Origin: Gammaproteobacteria bacterium
Lineage (GTDB): Bacteria > Pseudomonadota > Gammaproteobacteria > HK1
Assembly (NCBI GenBank): GCA_022822245.1
Contig: JAJECB010000484.1
Location: 1-11,572, forward strand
Reading direction: 5' to 3'
DNA: 11,572 nucleotides
Each line of letters opens with the position of its first letter. Position 1 is the first letter of the stretch. Shown here one piece after another: positions 1-6,310 of this stretch. The translations under genes were made by a program, and so were the position numbers. The notes under the pieces were generated by a model. It did not search any database and was not told where the DNA came from. It saw only the letters and a list, made by a program, of their open reading frames with translations.

Positions 1-1
1 C

Positions 2-619
2 GGCGACCTCGGGCCGGGAATCGATGTGACCCTCAACCTTCCGGGTCGCCACAACGTGCTGAACGCGCTCGCCGCGGTGGCCGTCTCGCGGTCGCTTGAG
101 GTGGACGACGAGCTCATCGGCCACGCGCTCGCCACGTTCCAGGGGATCGGGCGGCGCTTCGAGGTCCGGGACGCGGTCCGGATCGGTGGGCACCGGGTCC
201 GGCTCGTCGACGACTACGGCCACCACCCTCGCGAGATCGAGGCGACCCTCGCCGCGGCGCGCGAGGCGTGGCCGGGCCGGCGGCTGGTGGTCGCCTTCCA
301 GCCGCACCGGTTCACCCGGACCCGCAACCTGCTGGACGACTTCGCCCGGGTCCTGAGCCAGGTGGACGCACTCCTCGTCACCGCCGTCTACCCCGCGGGC
401 GAAGAGCCCATCCCAGGAGCGGACGCGCACGGCCTGTGCCAGGCGGTGCGCGCCCGCGGAGTCGTGGAGCCGGTCTACGTGCCGGGGGTGAGCGAGCTCG
501 AGGCCACGCTGCGCGGGGTGGTGCGCACGGACGACGTGCTCGTGCTCCTCGGCGCCGGCGACATCGGATCCGTGGCGGCGGCCCTCGCGGAGGCGGGCGA
601 AACGTGCGGGGCCGTCTGA
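2..619 (+). CDS. murC: UDP-N-acetylmuramate--L-alanine ligase MurC, C-terminal part (5' end outside window)
   Basis: MurC is the cytoplasmic ligase that adds L-alanine to UDP-MurNAc with ATP, the first step of the peptidoglycan stem peptide. The frame is already open at base 2, so only the last 206 or so of about 470-490 residues are present; the GTG at base 26 lies inside the gene and is not a start. Visible Mur-ligase features, in order, are GRHNVLNALAA (end of the central ATPase domain), FQGIGRRFEV, VDDYGHHPREIEAT (C-terminal domain), AFQPHRFTRTR, VYPAGEEPIPGAD and GAGDIG near the end. These match enterobacterial MurC closely in order and spacing. The stop TGA shares its last base with the murB start (TGATG), which suggests translational coupling. 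Nothing looks damaged. Confidence 0.97.
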   Translation, partial: GDLGPGIDVTLNLPGRHNVLNALAAVAVSRSLEVDDELIGHALATFQGIGRRFEVRDAVRIGGHRVRLVDDYGHHPREIEATLAAAREAWPGRRLVVAFQPHRFTRTRNLLDDFARVLSQVDALLVTAVYPAGEEPIPGADAHGLCQAVRARGVVEPVYVPGVSELEATLRGVVRTDDVLVLLGAGDIGSVAAALAEAGETCGAV

Positions 620-1515
620 TGCACAACGTCTCCATGGCCCGCATGACCACTTGGGGTACCGGGGGCCGGGCCGACCGCGTGTACGTGCCCGCGGACGTCG
701 AGGACCTCGCCGATTTCCTCGCCGGGCTCGGTACTCGCGAGGAGGTGCTCTGGGTCGGACTCGGGAGCAACCTTCTGGTGCGCGACGGCGGGGTTGGCGG
801 GGTGGTCATCCTGACCTCGCGCACCCTCGGTCGGATCGAGGAGCCGGGAGGCGGCGTCGTCCGGGCCGGGGCCGGCGTCCCCTGCGCCAGGCTCGCCCGT
901 CACTTCGCGGGGAAGGGATTCGCCGGTGGCGAGTTCCTTGCCGGGATCCCGGGAACGATCGGCGGGGCCCTCGCGATGAATGCCGGCGCGCACGGCGCGG
1001 AGACGTGGGACCTCGTGCACCGCGTGGAGACGGTGGACCGCAACGGCGGTCGTCGCTGGCGCGCGCGGGATGAGTTCGAGGTCGGATACCGGAGCGTCGC
1101 GGGCGCGGCCGGGGAGTGGTTCACCGGTGCCGAGCTCCGGGTCGTCTCCGAGAATCCGGCCACCGTGCGGGCCCGTACCCGGGGGATGATCCGGGCGCGC
1201 GCCGCCTCGCAGCCGGTCGGGCAGCGGAGCTGCGGATCGGTGTTCCGCAACCCCGCCGGCGACTACGCGGGACGGCTCGTCGACGCGTGCGGCCTCAAGG
1301 GAGCCCGGATCGGTGGCGCGGTGGTCTCGGAGAAGCACGGGAACTTCATCGTCAACGAACGCAACGCGTCGTCGTCGGACATCGAGGCGCTGATCGGAAA
1401 GGTGCGCTCGCGGGTGCGCGAGGAGACCGGGGTCGACCTCGAGCCGGAAGTGCGGGTGGTGGGCCGGCGACTGCCGCCGCACCGGAAGGGTCACGGCCCG
1501 GGGGAGGGGCGATGA
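619..1515 (+). CDS. murB: UDP-N-acetylenolpyruvoylglucosamine reductase MurB (type II, short form)
   Basis: MurB is the FAD- and NADPH-dependent cytoplasmic enzyme that reduces the enolpyruvyl group to give UDP-MurNAc, the substrate of MurC encoded just upstream. The 298-residue product starts at the ATG overlapping the murC stop. ATGs at codons 6 and 9 are possible alternatives, but the coupled start is preferred. FAD-binding motifs are visible: TTWGTGGRAD (10-19), GLGSNLLV (47-54) and FLAGIPGTIGGALAMNAGAHG starting at residue 106. Likely catalytic residues are R158 in GYRS, S207 in CGSVFRNP and E277 in LEPEVR. By homology these match Arg159, Ser229 and Glu325 of the E. coli enzyme. It is shorter than the 342-residue E. 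coli type I protein, as expected for type II MurB. It also overlaps ftsQ by 4 nt (ATGA). Confidence 0.96.
   Translation: MHNVSMARMTTWGTGGRADRVYVPADVEDLADFLAGLGTREEVLWVGLGSNLLVRDGGVGGVVILTSRTLGRIEEPGGGVVRAGAGVPCARLARHFAGKGFAGGEFLAGIPGTIGGALAMNAGAHGAETWDLVHRVETVDRNGGRRWRARDEFEVGYRSVAGAAGEWFTGAELRVVSENPATVRARTRGMIRARAASQPVGQRSCGSVFRNPAGDYAGRLVDACGLKGARIGGAVVSEKHGNFIVNERNASSSDIEALIGKVRSRVREETGVDLEPEVRVVGRRLPPHRKGHGPGEGR
1501..1509 (+). promoter_or_regulatory. Ribosome binding site of ftsQ
   Basis: A purine block, GGGGAGGGG, lies in the last codons of murB a few bases before the ftsQ ATG at 1512. It supports that start and the ATGA coupling of murB to ftsQ. Confidence 0.6.
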
Positions 1516-2261
1516 GCGCCTCCCGCCACCTGATCGTCTCCCTGTGCGCCCTCTCGGCGCTCCTCGCGTCGTCTCCGGCCGGGTGGATCCCGGGTGCACC
1601 GTCGCTCGAGGATCGGTTCGGGGCCATGATTCCAACCGCGACCATCTCCGACGTCCGGATTGCGGGGAGCCTTCGCTGGGTCTCCCCTGACGAGCTGAAG
1701 CGCGCCATCGCCGGCCGTTTGCGGGGAGGGTTCTTCCGGATCGACATCTCCAGCGTGCGCGAGTCGGCTCTCGCAGTGCCCTGGGTCCGCGACGTCTCGG
1801 TGCGGCGGGTCTGGCCCGGAGAGCTGCACCTGACGGTGGTGGAGGACCGGCCGATCGCGCGCTGGGAGAGCGGGGGGCTGGTGACCGAACGCGCCACCGT
1901 GCTTCCGGCGCGGCACGGGCTGGCGGGGATCGGGCTTCCGATGTTCGCCGGACCGCGCGAGGCGATCCCGAGGCTCATCGACGGACTTCGGGAGTTCAGC
2001 GCGATATTCGACGGGATCGGCGGCGGTATCCACCGGCTGGAGCGGTCCGCCGCCGGAAACTGGAACCTTCAGCTCGCGGACGGAGTGCGCCTCGTGTTCC
2101 GCGACGAGCAGGAAGTGCATGTACGCCGCTTCGCGGCCGTTTACCTCTCGGCGCTGATCGGCCGCAGGGGATCCATCGAGCGAATCGACCTCCGCTATCC
2201 GAACGGTTTTGCAGTTCGTTGGCGTGACGGCGGGGACGCACATTCGAGGGTGCAGGGATGA
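1512..2261 (+). CDS. ftsQ: Cell division protein FtsQ
   Basis: FtsQ is a bitopic inner-membrane divisome protein that links FtsK to FtsB/FtsL and helps control septal peptidoglycan synthesis. The product has 249 residues. A short cytoplasmic tail (MSASRH) is followed by one hydrophobic segment (about 7-27). Then comes a POTRA domain (about 44-117) running from ISDVRIAGSLRWV to VVEDRPIARW, and the FtsQ beta domain ending in RIDLRYPNGFAVRW (224-237), a typical FtsQ terminus. The cytoplasmic N-terminus is shorter than in E. coli FtsQ (276 residues). Sequence between the anchors is divergent, as usual for FtsQ; position in the operon and the POTRA and C-terminal signatures make the call. It overlaps murB and ftsA by 4 nt each (ATGA). 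The ddl gene usually found between murB and ftsQ is absent. Confidence 0.93.
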   Translation: MSASRHLIVSLCALSALLASSPAGWIPGAPSLEDRFGAMIPTATISDVRIAGSLRWVSPDELKRAIAGRLRGGFFRIDISSVRESALAVPWVRDVSVRRVWPGELHLTVVEDRPIARWESGGLVTERATVLPARHGLAGIGLPMFAGPREAIPRLIDGLREFSAIFDGIGGGIHRLERSAAGNWNLQLADGVRLVFRDEQEVHVRRFAAVYLSALIGRRGSIERIDLRYPNGFAVRWRDGGDAHSRVQG

Positions 2262-3484
2262 GGGCGGGAACCAGGAAGAGCCTCATCGCGGGGCTCGACA
2301 TCGGCACCGCGAAGGTGGTGGCACTGGTCGGGGAGACCTCGGATACGGGTGAGGTTCAGCTCCTCGGGATCGGCTCCGAGCTCTCGCGCGGCCTCAAGCG
2401 GGGCGTGGTGGTCGACATCGAGAACACCGTGAAGTCCATTCGGCACGCGGTGGAGGAGGCCGAGGTCATGGCCGGGCAGCCTATCCGGTCGGTCTACGTC
2501 GGAGTGGCCGGGGGTCACATCCGCAGCCTCAACTCGCAGGGGATCGTGGCGATCCGCGACGGTGAGGTCAGCACGGGCGACGTCGACCGGGTCATCGACG
2601 CCGCGCGCGCGGTTCCGATCCCGGCCGACCAGAAGGTCCTGCACATCCTCCCCCAAGAGTTCATCGTCGATGATCAGGACGGGATCCGGGAACCGGTCGG
2701 AATGTCGGGGGTGCGGCTCGAGTCCCAGGTGCACATCGTCACCGGGGCGGCGAGCGCTTCCCAGAACATCGTCAAGTGCGTGCATCGTTGCGGTCTCGAC
2801 GTCGAGGACATCGTGCTGGAGCAGCTTGCCTCGAGCCAGGCGGTGCTCATGGAGGACGAGAAGGATCTCGGGGTCTGCCTGGTCGACATCGGCGGCGGCA
2901 CCACCGACATCGCGCTCTTCGGAGGCGGAGCGATCCGGCACACGGCGGTCATCCCGGTCGCGGGCGCCCAGGTCACGAACGACATCGCTCTCGCCCTCCG
3001 GACCCCGATTCCGCACGCCGAGGAGATCAAGATCCAGTACGGCTGCGCGCGCGCCGCCTGCACCTCCGAGGACGAGACGATCCAGGTGCCCGCGCTCGGC
3101 GATCGACCCTCCCGGCGCCTGCCGCGCAGGGCCCTCGCGGAGGTGGTGGAGCCGCGCTGCGAAGAGCTGCTCGGCCTCGTGCGGGACCACATCCGCCGCG
3201 CCGGCCTGGACGGAGTGGCCGGAGGCGTCGTCCTCACCGGAGGGAGCGCGCGCATGGAAGGGCTGGTCGAGATGGCCGAGGAGGTGTTCGACATGCCGGT
3301 GCGCCTCGGTCATCCCAACTCGGTGACCGGGCTCGGGGACGTGATCCGCAACCCGGTCTATGCCACCGCGGTCGGGCTGCTCACGCTCGACCACGAGGCC
3401 CACAACCACCGCACCAACTCGGAAGCAAAGGGGCTGCGGGGCGTCTTCGGACGCATGCGCGGCTGGATCAACGGAACCCACTAG
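2258..3484 (+). CDS. ftsA: Cell division protein FtsA
   Basis: FtsA is the actin-like ATPase that tethers FtsZ to the cytoplasmic face of the inner membrane and recruits later divisome proteins. The 408-residue product (E. coli 420) shows the actin-family ATP-binding elements. Phosphate 1 is LIAGLDIGTAKV (9-20), phosphate 2 is LVDIGGGTTDIALF (208-221), and the adenosine motif is VVLTGGSARMEGL (324-336). The 1C subdomain specific to FtsA lies at about 85-160, with VGVAGGHI at its start. The tail GLRGVFGRMRGWI (392-404) is an amphipathic helix, the membrane-targeting sequence. The start overlaps the ftsQ stop by 4 nt. The last codons form one copy of a 12-bp tandem duplication that supplies the TAG stop. 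Confidence 0.98.
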   Translation: MRAGTRKSLIAGLDIGTAKVVALVGETSDTGEVQLLGIGSELSRGLKRGVVVDIENTVKSIRHAVEEAEVMAGQPIRSVYVGVAGGHIRSLNSQGIVAIRDGEVSTGDVDRVIDAARAVPIPADQKVLHILPQEFIVDDQDGIREPVGMSGVRLESQVHIVTGAASASQNIVKCVHRCGLDVEDIVLEQLASSQAVLMEDEKDLGVCLVDIGGGTTDIALFGGGAIRHTAVIPVAGAQVTNDIALALRTPIPHAEEIKIQYGCARAACTSEDETIQVPALGDRPSRRLPRRALAEVVEPRCEELLGLVRDHIRRAGLDGVAGGVVLTGGSARMEGLVEMAEEVFDMPVRLGHPNSVTGLGDVIRNPVYATAVGLLTLDHEAHNHRTNSEAKGLRGVFGRMRGWINGTH

Positions 3485-3496
3485 GGAACCCACTCG
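3473..3496 (+). repeat. 12-bp tandem duplication across the ftsA stop codon
   Basis: GGAACCCACTAG (3473-3484) is followed directly by GGAACCCACTCG (3485-3496); the copies differ at one base. The first copy encodes the last residues Gly-Thr-His and the TAG stop of ftsA. The second occupies half of the 25-nt ftsA-ftsZ spacer and borders the ftsZ ribosome binding site. In the ftsA frame the second copy would read Gly-Thr-His-Ser. Confidence 0.9.
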
Positions 3497-3509
3497 GGAG
3501 AGAAGAGCC

Positions 3510-4667
3510 ATGTTTGAAATCGTCGAAACCAGTTCCACCGACAAGGCCAACATCAAGGTCATCGGTGTCGGCGGCGGGGGCGGCAACGCGGTCGAGCACA
3601 TGATTGCCAACACCATCGAGGGGGTCGACTTCGTCTGCGCGAACACCGATGCCCAGGCGCTGGCGAAGTCGTCGGCCCCGGTCCACGTGCAGCTCGGGGC
3701 CAACCTCACCAAGGGGCTCGGCGCGGGTGCGGACCCCGAGCTCGGGCGCGCCGCGGCGCTCGAGGACCGCGACCGCATCGCGGAGATCCTCGAAGGCACC
3801 GACATGCTCTTCATCACCGCCGGCATGGGCGGGGGCACGGGCACGGGGGCATCGCCGGTCATCGCGGAGATCGCCTGCGAGCTCGGCGTGTTGACGGTCG
3901 CGGTGGTCACTCGCCCGTTTCCGTTCGAACTCGGCCGGCGCATGAGCATCGCCGGGGCCGGAATCGACGAGCTGTCGAAGCAGGTCGATTCGCTCATCGT
4001 GGTGCCCAACGAACGCCTGATCAGCGTGCTCGGACGAGGGGTGACCCTGAAGGCCGCCTTCGCCGCGGCGAACGACGTGCTGCTCGGAGCCGTTCAGGGG
4101 ATCTCCGAGCTCATCATCCGCCCCGGTCTCGTTAACGTCGACTTCGCGGACGTCCGGGCGGTGATGACCGAGAAGGGCCGGGCCATGATGGGGGCAGGCA
4201 GGGCAACCGGGCAGGATCGCGCCTTCGAGGCGGCGAAGAAGGCGACCACGTGCCCGCTGCTCGAGAACGTCGACCTCCACGGTGCGCGCGGGATCCTGGT
4301 GAACATCACCGCGGACCCGAACCTGGGCATGGACGAATACGCGGCGGTCGGAGAGGTCGTCGAGAGCTTTGCGGCCCCGGGGGCGAACGTCATCACGGGG
4401 ACCGTCATCGACGAGAATGCGGGCGAGGAGCTCCGGATCATCGTGGTCGCGACCGGGCTCGGCCTCAGCGCGGCGTCGGCCCCGGTCGGCACCGTGTCCA
4501 ACGTGGCCGTGCTGCCGGTCTCCGGAGCCGGCGGGGAGCCGGAACCGGTCGAGATTCCGTCCCCTCCCGGCCCGGAAATGGGGGCGGCCCGGGATGCCGG
4601 ACAACGCAACTACTTCGACATCCCCGCGTACCTGCGTCGCCGCACACACGATTCTCCGAGGGTATAG
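3510..4667 (+). CDS. ftsZ: Cell division protein FtsZ
   Basis: FtsZ is the tubulin-like GTPase that polymerises into the Z-ring at midcell. The product has 385 residues (E. coli 383). The start ATG follows GGAGAG (3497-3502) by 7 nt. GTP-binding elements are IGVGGGGGNAV (18-28), NTDAQAL (45-51) and the tubulin signature GGGTGTG (107-113). The T7 synergy loop is NVDFADVRAVM (209-219), with D211 and D214 as the catalytic aspartates by alignment with E. coli D209 and D212. A variable linker of about 50 residues (from about 317) leads to the conserved peptide YFDIPAYLRRR (368-378), which binds FtsA and ZipA. This is followed by a short tail, THDSPRV. The enzyme looks complete and normal. It is 25 nt downstream of ftsA and 136 nt upstream of lpxC. 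Confidence 0.99.
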   Translation: MFEIVETSSTDKANIKVIGVGGGGGNAVEHMIANTIEGVDFVCANTDAQALAKSSAPVHVQLGANLTKGLGAGADPELGRAAALEDRDRIAEILEGTDMLFITAGMGGGTGTGASPVIAEIACELGVLTVAVVTRPFPFELGRRMSIAGAGIDELSKQVDSLIVVPNERLISVLGRGVTLKAAFAAANDVLLGAVQGISELIIRPGLVNVDFADVRAVMTEKGRAMMGAGRATGQDRAFEAAKKATTCPLLENVDLHGARGILVNITADPNLGMDEYAAVGEVVESFAAPGANVITGTVIDENAGEELRIIVVATGLGLSAASAPVGTVSNVAVLPVSGAGGEPEPVEIPSPPGPEMGAARDAGQRNYFDIPAYLRRRTHDSPRV

Positions 4668-4803
4668 TCCAGCGGGGACAGTGTGTTAGTCTTCACCCTG
4701 GTTTTGCGCTGCGGGTAGTGGCGGCGGATGTCGCGGCGGGCGCCGCGAAGGGACGTCTGCTTGTGCGGGCCAGGCGAGGGAACACCGGACGAGGGCGTAT
4801 TTC
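4668..4803 (+). promoter_or_regulatory. ftsZ-lpxC intergenic leader with GC-rich stem-loop and lpxC ribosome binding site
   Basis: This is the largest gap in the plus-strand cluster before lpxC, with no ORF of its own. At 4730-4747 TCGCGGCG and CGCCGCGA form a perfect 8-bp inverted repeat with two central bases; the practical loop would be larger. No T-tract follows, so it is not a standard intrinsic terminator. GAGGG at 4791-4795 lies 8 nt before the GTG at 4804 and supports that start. TATAGT (4663-4668), overlapping the ftsZ stop, resembles a -10 box, but I find no convincing -35 partner. A separate lpxC promoter is therefore plausible but not shown. Confidence 0.45.
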
Positions 4804-5718
4804 GTGATTCGACAACGTACACTCAGCAACGTCATCCGCGCCACCGGAGTGGGGCTTCATTCGGGCGAGAAGGTCTACCTTACCCTTCGGCCCGCGGCTC
4901 CGAACTCCGGGATCGTGTTCCGCCGGATCGATCTGGCGGAACCGGTCGAGATTCCCGCCCGAGTAGGGAACGTGGGAGAGACGCACCTGTGCACCACGCT
5001 CGTCTCGGAGGAAGGCATCCGCGTTTCCACCGTCGAGCACCTGCTCTCGGCCATGGCCGGGCTCGGGATCGACAACGCCTACGTGGACCTGAGTGCCGCC
5101 GAGGTTCCGATCATGGACGGCAGCGCCGGTCCGCTCGTATTCCTGCTGCAATCCGCCGGCATCGAGGAACAGGCCGCTCCCAAGCGGTTTCTCCGGATCC
5201 GGCGCAAGGTGCGGGTGGAGGACGGGGACAAGTGGGCGGAGCTCGAGCCCTTCGACGGCTTCAAGGTCAAGTTCACCATCCGGTTCGACATGCCCGTGTT
5301 CGAGGACTATCCGGATACCGCGAACATCGACTTCTCCACCACCTCGTTCGTGAAGGAGGTAAGCCGCGCGAGGACCTTCGGGCACGTGGGGGACCTGGAA
5401 CGGCTGCGGGAGAACAACCTCGCCCGCGGCGGCAACTTCGACAACGCGGTCATCTACGACGACTACCGGGTGCTCAATCATTACGGGTTGCGATACGTCG
5501 ACGAGCTGGTCAAGCACAAGGTGCTCGACGCGATCGGAGATCTCTATCTTCTCGGCTACAGCCTCATCGGGTCGTTCGCGGGCTTCAAGTCCGGCCATTC
5601 CCTCAACAACCGGCTCCTGCGCGCCCTGATGGCGGACAGCGAAGCGTATTCGATAGTCACCTACGACGACCCGGCGGAGCTCCCCATCATCTACGGCCGG
5701 CCTGTCACGGCCGATTGA
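4804..5718 (+). CDS. lpxC: UDP-3-O-acyl-N-acetylglucosamine deacetylase LpxC
   Basis: LpxC is the cytosolic zinc deacetylase that commits UDP-3-O-acyl-GlcNAc to lipid A synthesis. The 304-residue product starts at GTG with a well-placed GAGGG. Its opening, [19 protein letters not shown], aligns without gaps to the start of E. coli LpxC (305 residues). The catalytic set keeps E. coli numbering: E78 and H79 in STVEHL, T191 in ARTFG, H238 and D242 in [10 protein letters not shown] (zinc ligands H79, H238, D242), and H265 in KSGH. PIMDGSA (102-108) and VEDGDKWAE (138-146) are also typical. It is the last plus-strand gene before dciA, and the two stop codons lie within a 14-nt tail-to-tail overlap. 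In E. coli LpxC amount is set by FtsH proteolysis through the C-terminus; this C-terminus (GRPVTAD) differs from the enterobacterial one. Confidence 0.98.
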   Translation: MIRQRTLSNVIRATGVGLHSGEKVYLTLRPAAPNSGIVFRRIDLAEPVEIPARVGNVGETHLCTTLVSEEGIRVSTVEHLLSAMAGLGIDNAYVDLSAAEVPIMDGSAGPLVFLLQSAGIEEQAAPKRFLRIRRKVRVEDGDKWAELEPFDGFKVKFTIRFDMPVFEDYPDTANIDFSTTSFVKEVSRARTFGHVGDLERLRENNLARGGNFDNAVIYDDYRVLNHYGLRYVDELVKHKVLDAIGDLYLLGYSLIGSFAGFKSGHSLNNRLLRALMADSEAYSIVTYDDPAELPIIYGRPVTAD

Positions 5719-6223
5719 TCCCGGATGGCGAGGAGTCGCTCGCGGACGCGGAGCCGGCGGGCTGGCGTTCTCGCGCGGCGAGCCGGATGAGGATCCGGGC
5801 GAGGCGTGGGTTGTCCAGGGACCGGGCGACGGACCGCAGCACTCTCGCGGCGAATGGCGAAAGGGTGGCTTGCGCCGCAGCGGGCTCCGGCGTGGCCGGA
5901 TACTCCATGTCCCGGACGACCACCCGGACCTCGCGCAGGCGCGGGAGCTCTGAGCGTAGCGCGGCGCGGACGTCGGGAGCCCGGAACCGCGCCATCGAGG
6001 CCCAGGCCGGCGTGTCGGCGGTCAGGGTGAGCGAGGTGGCGGACAGCTTTCCCGCCCGCACGTGCGGAGCGGACTTCTCGCCGAGGATCCGGTGAACGGC
6101 TCGTTCCACCCTCACCAGGGTGCGGGCCTTCTCGGCGAGCGCACCGGACGGACCCGTCCCCCGCAGGACCGATCCGATCCGCCGGGGCGTGGGGGGTTGA
6201 TCTCGCGCGGATGGTTTCCACAT
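5705..6223 (-). CDS. dciA: DUF721 family protein, probable DnaB helicase loader DciA
   Basis: DciA-type DUF721 proteins bind and help load the replicative helicase DnaB in bacteria that lack the phage-derived loaders DnaC/DnaI. The predicted product has 172 residues. The DUF721 region (about 15-108) contains the KH-like core, with [17 protein letters not shown] (54-70) followed by [10 protein letters not shown] (71-80), a hallmark of the family. A second helical region (120-151, [20 protein letters not shown] and on) matches the C-terminal part of gammaproteobacterial members. The last 20 residues are low-complexity Ser/Ala/Pro-rich, and their codons overlap the end of lpxC by 14 nt. The ATG at 6223 has no good upstream purine block on this strand, so the start is less certain than the rest. 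A position between lpxC and secA, opposite to both, is usual for gammaproteobacteria. Confidence 0.88.
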   Translation of the reverse strand: MWKPSARDQPPTPRRIGSVLRGTGPSGALAEKARTLVRVERAVHRILGEKSAPHVRAGKLSATSLTLTADTPAWASMARFRAPDVRAALRSELPRLREVRVVVRDMEYPATPEPAAAQATLSPFAARVLRSVARSLDNPRLARILIRLAARERQPAGSASASDSSPSGINRP

Positions 6224-6310
6224 GGAGGAAAGTTGGTCTCGCAGGCCCTCTCGGCGGGCGCGGCGGCTGAGGACTCTCCCGCCCGCGGCCTCTCAGGAGC
6301 TCGATAGTAC
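6224..6310 (+). promoter_or_regulatory. secA leader / dciA-secA divergent spacer with stem-loop and secA ribosome binding site
   Basis: Only 87 nt separate the divergent starts of dciA and secA, so promoters for both would have to lie here or inside dciA. GCGGGCG (6254-6260) and CGCCCGC (6280-6286) can form a 7-bp stem with a 19-nt loop. AGGAG (6295-6299) lies 11 nt before the secA ATG, a slightly long spacing. I see no ORF resembling secM and no clear -10/-35 pair. Confidence 0.45.

Noticed and set aside
475..1635. Minus-strand ORF of 386 codons opposite murC and murB
   Set aside because: It is a shadow frame of real genes on the plus strand; the translation is rich in Arg, Pro, Gly and Ala with no domain signature.
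2195..4009. Very long minus-strand ORF (604 codons) opposite ftsA and ftsZ
   Set aside because: It lies antisense to two unmistakable genes, has no recognisable domain and is low in complexity. Long antisense frames are expected in GC-rich DNA with strong third-position G/C bias.
4730..4747. Intrinsic terminator after ftsZ
   Set aside because: The hairpin is perfect but is followed by AAGGGACG rather than a T-run, so a factor-independent terminator is not supported.
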